Below, piece after piece: positions 55,912-64,000 of a stretch of 64,000 nucleotides of DNA. Positions within the stretch are counted from its first letter, which is position 1; each line of letters begins with the position of its first letter. The notes under the pieces were generated by a model, which had not been told where the DNA came from, did not search any database, and saw only the letters and a program-made list of their open reading frames with translations. The position numbers were made by a program, and so were the translations under genes. Origin of the DNA: Verpa conica (lineage: Eukaryota; Ascomycota; Pezizomycetes; Pezizales; Morchellaceae); NCBI GenBank assembly GCA_033030425.1, contig JAUFSD010000013.1:1302001-1366000 (forward strand). Reading direction: 5' to 3'.

Positions 55912-57135
55912 TTTTTCGAGGCCGTCAAAAGTTACGCTTGCTTGCTAACGCGAGTCGGATTATACTATGTAGCTGGAAAATAAAATCAGTCACATTTGGC
56001 CATTGCAGCGGGGAAGGAAAAAGTGATACATTTTGTTTTTCGGTAAGTATAACAGAGAGGGGTAGATGTTAGATACCTTAACAAAATTTTGGGTGTTTAG
56101 GCGTGGAAAGTATTTTTCAAACTTGCATCCTGGTATCAAGATCATGTATACGGCTTCTCGTATTTATTTTATATTTTAGTCATTGGGAATATTATGTGGA
56201 CTGTGCTTCTGTAGGTTGGTTGTTATCCCAGGGACTGATTGGTTTAGCAGCGCCTAGAGCGGGCTTATCTTACTTGAGCCTCAAAAATTCTAGCAGCGTA
56301 CTCAAGACTCGGCATCGAGATACCTAGTTTGTCGAGTACCTACGCTATTTGTTTGAGGGCACATATACTGTTGCCCAAGCTTATGATATTTGTGAGGCGG
56401 ACTCGGCTCGTGCCTTATTCTGATACGTAGACTCGATCCATGCTAGAGCTTTCTATGAATACTTTCTGTACTGATACGGTTATCTCCGAGGGGCTATGGG
56501 GAAAATCAGAGGGCGCATCAAGTACAGAAAATACAAGATTCTGCTGAATCTATCAGCCTACCTAAGCATTTATATCTATAAATACCTAATGCCTTTAGAA
56601 TTAATTAGGTATTCCACATATGGTATTGGATTTAATACTTGCGAATAAAGGGAACCCCTCCCGTAGCAACTGAATAGCGATGTAGAACACTGAAAAAGAG
56701 ATAGCAAAATAGCTCAAGAACAGCGAGTTTTTGGACTCTCTAGATTTACTATTATTTAGTAAGGTTAATTATAGGGACTATCTGTACTAGATGGGTTCTT
56801 ATGCACGGACATAGGTAGAAGAGTTGCAAGGCTGCAAGGCTTCATTGCTGTTCTAGGGACAAGCTTTTTGATTGGCAAGTAGATTACACCTCTCGGTCTT
56901 ATCGAATACGTAAATTTCGGAGCACCCTCCTAGTTCCCAGTGCGACCTCTTCGGTAGTTCATCCTAAGGAAGCTACCCCAAGATTTACACATACCCACTC
57001 GTAAAATACCACACTTGGCATCTGACCGGCAGAACTTGTATATAATCACCAGATTTTGGGCTATGGCCTATACCTCTCTAGTATCCTTGATCGTACCTCA
57101 CAATCCCCGAGAAATTATATCCCACTTTTCTACTT
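55912..57135. promoter_or_regulatory. shared 5' region of kinase and HeLo-pseudokinase
   Basis: 1.2 kb between two divergent start codons; no gene seen. It would contain both promoters, though no TATA box stands out near either start. Confidence 0.45.
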
Positions 57136-58918
57136 ATGGAAGTCGCCGGCTTCATTTTCGGCGCTGCCACACTCTTCCAATCAACTCTTTCTGTCTACTC
57201 AATCTACTCCGAAGCTCGAGACATTGGAAAGATTTCCGCCGATCATCAAATCCGTATCCGGGTCGAGAAATGCCGTTACACAAACTGGGGACAATATGCC
57301 GGTATTGATAAAGGGACACTGAATCCGGAACTCCAAAGCTTGCCAAGTAAAACCATCGAGTTGATTCTTGACCTTTTGGCATGCATCGCCCAAGCATTGC
57401 TGGAGTCGGGGAAGTTGGAGGAGAAATATCGCCCTAAAAAGACCGATTATCCCAGCCCAATAGAGGCATTATCACCACCGTTAGAACAACCGCCAGATTC
57501 GCAGTCTATACCTCTAGATAAATTTTGCCTAGCATCTGATATAAACATCCGGCTAAAGCGGTATACGGAACTTGCGCAAGAGGTCAAGTCAGACACAAAA
57601 CTTAGCTCCCGTTTCAGATTTGCGTTATGGGGCAAAGATAAATTCGAGGCACTAATCACAAAGCTTAAAGAGCTAAATGACGGGCTTGACAACATTACAA
57701 TTCACCAGAAGCGCCTCGATGCGAGATTGATGTTACGATTGCTGCATACTCAATCAGCTTCCGAACTCTCGGTACTGGGTAACGCAACCGAAACAGCATA
57801 TCCAGCGATATCAGAAATAGCAAACCGCAAAGCGACATACCTTGAATTACGAGACCGCCAACTACAGCAAAAAAAATCCCGGAGGCCGAACCCGAACGAT
57901 AACGACCCTGAACTTAGGCTAGGTTACTCTGAAGTAATTCTCCAAGGAAATCATTGCTCAGGTCGTGGGTTTGGTATATATAAGGGATCTTCTGTGATGG
58001 TAGAGTGGAAGGTCTTTTCGGACGAGATGTCAGGGGATGAAAGCCTTTGCCGGATCCGGGATGTAGCAAAATTTCTATCGAAGGATTATCCATCTAACAA
58101 TGGGTCTGGGGGTCTGTTTAGGTCACTTAGGTGTCTTGGGTAAGTAAACCTTTTGGGAAGCACGAGCCCCGTTTTATATTATTAACGTTCTGATAAAAAA
58201 TAGCTACTTCCATAAGCCTGGCCAAACCGGTCGGGCTGCTCTCGTCTATCAAACCTCTCAGACCACGTACCAAACCCTGATGGAGCTTCTTGAGAACCCA
58301 AGTCAAGAGTGCCTCAATCTTGGGGCCCGATATCGTATTGCTTCGTCACTTGCTGAATATATCTTCTATCTCCACATAACTGGCTGGCTCCATAAGAGTA
58401 TAAATAGCGAAAACATAATTATTTCCGGGGATACAAACAATCATTGGGAAACTAAGACTCTACGACCATATCCTTTAGGGTTCAATGCAGCAAGACCTAA
58501 TTGTACGGCTGAGAAATCCGAAAAATTCGATATTGACTGCCACACCGACCTCTACCAGCATCCAGACTATCAGAATTCAAATAGAGATGAAGCTAGGTAT
58601 ACCCGCCAATACGATATCTATAGTCTTGGTTTGGTCCTTTTGGAGCTAGGAACATGGGAGACTATTGAAGAGAGCGGGAGTTATAAGGCGTCGAAGTATA
58701 AGCCTATAGAATTTCTGAGAAAGCTTTTGAAGGGGTCGGTACGTAGCCTAAGTTTTAATATGGGGAATGCGTATAGGAGGGCAGTATTTTGGTGTCTTCA
58801 AGGGCAGTTCGAAGGAAATGGCCAGAAAGAGTATGCTTCACTAGACGATGAGGAGCGATCTATGATGTTTTGGGATAATGTTGTCTTAGAGTTGGCTAAG
58901 TGTTCTGCCGAAGAATAG
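57136..58918 (+). CDS. HeLo-domain pseudokinase
   Basis: Two exons, 57136-58139 and 58204-58918; 572 residues. Residues 1 to about 230 match the HeLo (prion-inhibition and propagation) domain: MEVAGFIFGAATLFQSTLSVY, a hydrophobic first helix, and RIRVEKCRYTNWGQYAGI. HeLo domains form a helical bundle that permeabilises membranes in fungal cell death. Residues about 265-560 have a kinase fold with VEWK in place of VAIK, but the catalytic loop reads HKSINSEN (H398; Asp replaced by S400, Lys by Asn). Where DFG should be it reads PLGFNA (425-430). Both catalytic Asp residues are absent, so this is a pseudokinase. The order HeLo then pseudokinase is that of animal MLKL. Its divergent neighbour is an intact kinase. 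Confidence 0.87.
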
Positions 58919-59426
58919 GAATTGTATGGTATTGGAAATTTGTAAAGGGAGTTTGTGTCAGAGGCATAATTTAACTTGTTGATGCTGGCTCCTCAGAGCT
59001 CTCAATATATGGATAACACTAAAAGATGTTTGTAATATATACCCTATTTTGAACGTGAGACCCACGAAATTAGAGGTACTGGACATGAGACAAGATACAA
59101 CTAGCTAAAAAGTAGAAAACAAAAAGAGTTCCTTCCCAGAAGTACGTCTTTGCCGATAGTCGAATGACTACGGTAGTTTCCCAAGCGCCTAAAAGCCAAA
59201 TAGAGATACAGAAAGAGAGTCAACGTTTCCTTTGCTATGTTATCAAATGTCTCTTAGTCACAGCTTGGACATAAATGTATTACCTTTAGCCTTGTTTCAA
59301 AATCTGTCAATCTTCCAAGGAGGTATCTTCCGTCTCCATTCAATTGGCAAGCTTACAAGGGGGCTGTCCAACAAGTGCTGACAGCAGCTCAAGTAACCAA
59401 ACCCCTTTGTATCAAACACCCAACCG

Positions 59427-59495
59427 TGGTCCAGAGGTATAGATTCCCGCACAACTGGTTATTCAGATTGGAGTGTGGTTCAATCCCCCTCTGGA
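59427..59495 (+). other. tRNA-like segment with Pol III boxes and hairpin
   Basis: A box TGGTCCAGAGG (59427-59437) and B box GGTTCAATCCC (59477-59487) stand at normal tRNA spacing. TCCAGAGG (59430-59437) pairs perfectly with CCTCTGGA (59488-59495). Directly after comes AGAGTATTT-CC-AAAAATACTCT and TTTT, like a hairpin plus Pol III terminator. The T stem is poor, so it is not a normal tRNA. Confidence 0.4.
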
Positions 59496-59749
59496 GGAGA
59501 GTATTTCCAAAAATACTCTTTTGTTCTCTCAGTTTATTTTTCGTTTTCTTTTTTATAATTGAGATTTGCCCACACGCCTTAGTCAAATTGCCCAATCGAA
59601 ACGTAAGGGCTATCTATATTTAGTATTATAGTATCAGCGTCTATAACCAGTAATTTTGAGTCTAAGATAGCAATTCTATAGTCATCAGGGGTGTTTTGGT
59701 TATCGGTATTTTTCTCACAATGCTCTCTTAGGGAGGTGAGCTCTATCCT

Positions 59750-59942
59750 AAGGGTCGTGCGCTTGGCAGTGGTCATAGGGTTAGGTTTATTAGACGGTGG
59801 AAAAGGCCAAGAGTCGTGTACTTAGCAGTGGTTCCAGGGTTAGGTAACATATGAAATACCAAGAGCTGTGCACTTGGCAGTGGTTGTAGGGTTAGGGGTA
59901 TACGACGAGAAAACCGCCAAGAGTCGTGCACTTGGCAGTGGT
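59750..59942. repeat. four-unit tandem repeat with GGGTTAGG core
   Basis: Units begin near 59750, 59808, 59860 and 59918 (periods 58, 52, 58). Shared core AAGAGTCGTGCACTTGGCAG, then TGGT..AGGGTTAGG, which includes a telomere-like word. The last unit is truncated. Confidence 0.8.
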
Positions 59943-60637
59943 TAACACAAGCAAAATAGCGTATGTCACAGGGGCTACCGATACGTATTACGGTGCTGAT
60001 TCCTCCTGGTGAATATCCTAACAATAGTGAACTACCTAAGATATTAAAGAAAAGATGCCGATTGATTTCTAAAGGGGGTAAGAAACTCTTTGAGATATAC
60101 CCCCAAACAATCATAGCTCCATACCTCAACAAAATCCTTGAACAGATTTCGTAACGCTATCTAAGCTGGAATACGAGCCGAGTGACATCTCGTGATTTGC
60201 AACAGCAGCGTACATTGAATCTTAATATAAAACTGGACCGTGAAATTAGTTTAGTATGTATTTTACTGTCACTGGTAAATTATATTTTTGAGTTTCTATG
60301 GTACTGCATCTTTGGCTGACTCCGGTACTCCATAGAGCCTACTAATCAACAACTACCAACTTTATGTACTATGTTCTTGGCTTATCTTCACGGCTGGCAT
60401 TATATATGTAGGTGCTAGGATTAGACGTATCTATTTGCATACCGTCGAAGTTTACTACCTAGATAACTCTAAACATAAACTTACTCTAAAAAGAAGACTT
60501 TTAGCGGGGATCTCAATGTCTAAAGGAGAAACGCTATGTAATCTGGTTTAATTTCTATATAACCCACGAAAGGAGCTTCAAAAGCGTATCCATACACTAC
60601 AGGTCTTGCCGCATCTACCACGAGCACAACTATGTCT

Positions 60638-61279
60638 CTATGATCTGCGAATCTTCTTCCAACCCTCCCTACCAGCCCAATTCCCCAACTCCGCTCCATC
60701 CTTCTTTACCACCTCTTCCTCAACCCAAGCTCTAGTCATTTCAACACAAGTGCCCTCCGTATTTCCGCCTCCTCCAACCCACAGCTCTTCGACATGTATA
60801 TTCCTCTCCCTCATACCTTCCAGCAGATAACGGAACGACATGAGGTTAGTGATGTCTTCCTCAACCTCCGAATAGTTACAGAAGCTAGAGTCGTAAACCC
60901 CCCAGATCCCATTTCTCCAGAAGGCAGCAAAACAGTGTGGAACAGTTTTTGTACTCATTTCCTTGCGGTTTGGGCCCGTGAAGATCATCAAGGTTCCGCT
61001 AGCTCGAAGTATAGGTATGGCTTCAATGGCGGTTACTATATTAGGATCGACGTAGTTACTTATGTTAAATAATTTAAGCCAGTGTACCCTAGCTTCGGTA
61101 TCTTTATAGCAGATAAGCCGGTCAAGGATATGAATGTTTCTTTCGGCCTTTGTTATATCCTGCATATGATTTAAGAATAATATCCAGTCATTACGGCTGG
61201 TGGTACTTTTAAAGGGGATAGTAAAGAAACTAGCAGAGGAGTTAATTGGTTTAGGAAAGTGAGAAGAGGAAGAAGACAT
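60638..61279 (-). CDS. unknown protein, possible cysteine-protease-like motifs
   Basis: The start is taken at ATG 61279 (MSSSSSHFPKP), giving 213 residues. An in-frame ATG at 61408 would add a hydrophobic N-terminus but overlaps a TATATA-like box (about 61383-61391) and the GTAGAGA repeat, so it is less likely. No family is recognised with certainty. VPHCFAAFWRNGIWGVYDSS (about 130-149) followed some 50 residues later by GTCVEMTRAW resembles the H..W..YDS / C layout of Ulp1- and adenain-like cysteine peptidases. This is a weak, by-eye resemblance. The gene stands alone. Confidence 0.5.
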   Translation of the reverse strand: MSSSSSHFPKPINSSASFFTIPFKSTTSRNDWILFLNHMQDITKAERNIHILDRLICYKDTEARVHWLKLFNISNYVDPNIVTAIEAIPILRASGTLMIFTGPNRKEMSTKTVPHCFAAFWRNGIWGVYDSSFCNYSEVEEDITNLMSFRYLLEGMRERNIHVEELWVGGGGNTEGTCVEMTRAWVEEEVVKKDGAELGNWAGREGWKKIRRS

Positions 61280-61327
61280 AATGCCAAAGATTATGAGGTA
61301 GATGATTGAGATATGAGTAAAGAGGTT

Positions 61328-61356
61328 GTAGAGAGTAGAGAGTAGAGAGTAGAGAA
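61328..61356. repeat. (GTAGAGA)n short tandem repeat
   Basis: About four 7-bp units upstream of the unknown minus-strand gene, probably in its 5' UTR. Confidence 0.8.
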
Positions 61357-61408
61357 GTAATAGAGATGGGGGGTGAGGGAGGCATATATAAAGCACTTTT
61401 ACTTTCAC

Positions 61409-62364
61409 TCGATCAAGCTATGAACTAGTGTTATTAATTCTATCGTTTTCTGCTTTTTCTGTTACCCCGGAGACTATTCAAGAGAAAGGCTCTAGTTATT
61501 ACATCTAGTTATGGAATATGTTAACATTGTGACTACAAGTGTGGTGGGGGGGAGGTACCTAATGCTAGGGTTAGGGGTGGTTGCTGAAAGAGTTTCGATA
61601 TTTAGTTGTTTTTATACAGGATTTGACACCCATCTATCAATTACTAGAGGCCTATTGCCGCAGAATCTCTAGTCTAAGTAGAACCATGTACCGTGAGACA
61701 GTATATGAAGCCTGCCCTTCGTTGGCTATTCCCTTATGTAAATTCCATGTGAATGAATCAAGAGGCCCCTGGCTGATTATGAATATCGTGATTCATTCTG
61801 AGTTGGTTTCTCTAGGTATTGGGGTACTTTTGTTTAACTATAGTAGTTCTGAGATGATGTGGATGTGTGGGGCGTGGTAGAATCTTGTGGTCTATGACTT
61901 TCTCTCTTAGGGTTATTTCTTTGTCGTAGCTGTGCTCCTTGAGGTTATTGTTGCTTAGCTAATTAGATTAACCCTGGGCGTTGCGGCGGGTGCAACGTTA
62001 TGATCCCGGTCTAGCGTCGTTGATAACAGTAGCTCCAGTGGGTTTATCGATTGCTGGTCTCGTTGGTTACCCCTCATCTTTAATGCCACGGTATAACCTT
62101 TATCAAAGGCTTGAAAATTAATAGGGTGATACTAAACTATACTTGGAACCCGATCATTGATCCTTATACCGGGAGGGTAAAGCCATGTATTTAGCGAAGG
62201 CCCTGCCAGTGGGTTTAGATATTATAGAGAATCTTCCCCTATATTCACATTCCCATTTCTACACACCTATAGTTCACCATTCGTTTAGTCGGACATTTGG
62301 CATCCAGAACAGGTAACAACCTATCAATCATTCATGATATTATACTCACAAATCCTTGCATACA
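61409..62364. other. intergenic, no supported gene
   Basis: A 99-codon plus frame at 61581 has no family resemblance. CATTAG/GGGTTAGGGG near 61565 is a single telomere-like word. Confidence 0.45.
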
Positions 62365-63537
62365 CTAACTACTATTACCCCCTAAAAACGCCGCATCGTG
62401 CCTCTTGAAGATCTCAACGACCTTCCTTGACGCGGCCGCGGGTGGATATGCTAGCTGCATCGGAGTCTTAAGATCCTTATTCAACAGCGTACTATCTGCC
62501 CCCGCCTCCAACAGATCACCAACCATAGAATCATCCAAACTCTCCGCAGCATCATGCAACGGAGTCCTCCCACCCAAATCCTTCGCATTAACATCCGCAC
62601 CATTTTCAATCAACAAAGCGACAAGAGCCCTATGTGCCGCCTGAGCAGTACTCTGTTTCTTGCCCATACCCCTAATGACTCTATCCCCCGTAACAAACTT
62701 CTGCGTTATGTTTTCCCCATTCCGCGCCGCATAGTGTAGGGGCGTCCGTCTATACGTATCCAAAGCCATCACATTCGCACCATGCGATATAAGCAACCTG
62801 AGAACCGGGACCAAATCCCTATCTTTCAGAATCGCCATGTGACAGCAATACCCCGCTATCCAGTGTACGATAGAGCGATTAGTCCTGTCCCCAAAAACCC
62901 CCGCGCTGATATTCGCCTTAGCCCCGTTTTCCAACAGCATCGACACAACCGCCTCGCTCCCACCCTTGACAGCGAGGTGGAGCGGAGTAACCCCATCAAC
63001 CGTCTGTACACCGGTGTTTAACCCGTGATCCAGCAGGAACTGGACTACCCTGTCGTGGCCGTTCTCTGCCGCCACATGAAGCGCTGTTCTCCCGTCTTGG
63101 GTTTTGGCTCGGAGCGCGTTCTTGAAGGCGGCTTCTTGGCTCATCATTTGCTTCAGCACCTCCTTGCTGTCGAATTGGACCGCCATGTAGAGGGGTGTGA
63201 TGGAGTCCGAGCGCTGCTCGGCGAGATCGGCTCCTCGGCTAAGCAGCTCGGCAACGAGCCTCTCGTATCCTCTTCGGGAGGCCCAGTGTAGGACGCTTTC
63301 GTCGATTTTTAAACCCTTTGAGCTGATGCGGAGGCGCACGTGGAGTGCCAGGTCGTAGAAGAGGGGGGTTAGGAGCTCGGCGAAACGGTGGTTGACGCGG
63401 AGGAGGGAGAAGACATATTTTACGTTCTCGAGGCTTTCGCCGATGATGAGTATGAGCTCGTTCGGAAGGCTGAGTAGTGGCATGGGTGTCTCTGCCTTTG
63501 GTGTAGAGGTGTTTGTAGATGCGTTTGGGTCTGCCAT
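62365..63537 (-). CDS. F-box and ankyrin-repeat protein
   Basis: Single exon, 390 residues. After a disordered start, residues about 20-65 (PMPLLSLPNELILIIGESLENVKYV, then LLRVNHRFAELLTPLFYDLAL) fit an F-box, the Skp1-binding motif of SCF ubiquitin ligases. About seven ankyrin repeats follow, for example DGRTALHVAAENGHDRVVQFLLDHG and GRTPLHDAAESLDDSMVGDLLEAGAD. It would recruit a substrate through the repeats for ubiquitylation. F-box-ankyrin proteins of this size are numerous in Pezizomycotina. GC content is higher than in the neighbouring intergenic DNA. Confidence 0.88.
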   Translation of the reverse strand: MADPNASTNTSTPKAETPMPLLSLPNELILIIGESLENVKYVFSLLRVNHRFAELLTPLFYDLALHVRLRISSKGLKIDESVLHWASRRGYERLVAELLSRGADLAEQRSDSITPLYMAVQFDSKEVLKQMMSQEAAFKNALRAKTQDGRTALHVAAENGHDRVVQFLLDHGLNTGVQTVDGVTPLHLAVKGGSEAVVSMLLENGAKANISAGVFGDRTNRSIVHWIAGYCCHMAILKDRDLVPVLRLLISHGANVMALDTYRRTPLHYAARNGENITQKFVTGDRVIRGMGKKQSTAQAAHRALVALLIENGADVNAKDLGGRTPLHDAAESLDDSMVGDLLEAGADSTLLNKDLKTPMQLAYPPAAASRKVVEIFKRHDAAFLGGNSS

Positions 63538-64000
63538 AAACTAATGGTGTTGGTGTTGAGGTTGGTTGGCTGGGCGGGACTATCCGTTCAGGGAAGGAGG
63601 TGAGGTGCCACTCTTTGGAGCTGTGGCGGGTGGCAGCAACCAGTCCATCAGAACCCCCCTCCCCCGCATTAGAAGCGCCTTTCTGCTTTAGCGACGGTTT
63701 TCATCATAGAATGTCACTGCCGAGCTCAAGTTCCGTCCCCCTGTGGTGTAATAATTATATGCATGATTAGAAACTACTTGTATTAACGGTTACAGGGTGG
63801 ACGGATCGAGCCCTCTCCAGGGCATATAGTCCCGGTCATTAGCACCACAATTTGGGGACACGTCTGCTGAATAAGATTATTTCTTAAGAAAGCTACAAAT
63901 ATTCCTCACATGACAGGGAGTAGTTCAAAAACACTCTTCTGCAAGAAAACCATACTTTGGCTCCGCACCGATGCCGTATGAGGTTCCTAGAGCCAAACCT
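63538..64000. other. intergenic, upstream of the F-box gene
   Basis: Promoter region of the minus-strand F-box gene; no motif recognised and no further gene begins. Confidence 0.4.

Larger units (their letters stand above)
58919..60637. other. intergenic, holds a tRNA-like segment and a tandem repeat
   Basis: No supported protein gene. The tRNA-like segment is at 59427-59495 and the tandem repeat at 59750-59942; small frames through the repeat are by-products. Confidence 0.5.

Noticed and set aside
59773..60132. 119-codon minus frame
   Set aside because: It runs through the four-unit tandem repeat and repeats the same peptide; a by-product.

Overview
The window looks like nuclear DNA of a filamentous ascomycete. 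Genes carry short introns (about 50-90 nt) with GT..AG ends, and the families are typical of Pezizomycotina: a NACHT-ankyrin NLR, a fungal rhodopsin-type membrane protein, a HeLo-domain protein, a CNT nucleoside transporter and a KDZ/Plavaka transposon. The number of nested transposons and the NACHT-ankyrin-ZZ gene would fit Pezizomycetes (truffle relatives), but that is inference; no marker gene for species identity is present.

Layout. 1.9-6.8 kb: an intact eight-exon NLR gene. 7.9-31.9 kb: a transposon graveyard. It contains a solo LTR (8.2-9.5 kb) and a KDZ/Plavaka DNA transposon whose 988-codon transposase (9.8-15.2 kb, minus) is interrupted by a 368-bp repeat (R1) that itself carries an ORF1-only LINE. 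Two further genes, one DUF6532-like and intact, follow on the plus strand (16.3-20.1 kb). From 21.1 to 31.9 kb lies a head-to-tail LINE array stuffed with two inverted ~1.55-kb terminal-repeat elements, minisatellites, more R1 copies and two solo LTRs. Target-site duplications let the order of most insertions be read directly.

31.9-51.3 kb: single-copy housekeeping genes, namely a rhodopsin-like membrane protein, arginase, an ADA2-type adenosine deaminase, a CNT nucleoside transporter, tRNA-Leu(UAG) with an intron, and a peroxisomal SCP2 protein. The deaminase and transporter lie about 3 kb apart, divergently oriented, and would together take up and deaminate (deoxy)adenosine.

52-64 kb: signalling and immunity-like genes. 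An ankyrin protein and an apparently active protein kinase lie head-to-tail on the minus strand. A HeLo-domain pseudokinase is transcribed divergently from the kinase. Further on are an unknown ORF and an F-box/ankyrin protein. The kinase plus HeLo-pseudokinase pair resembles in architecture the animal RIPK3-MLKL necroptosis pair and is the most interesting functional hypothesis here.
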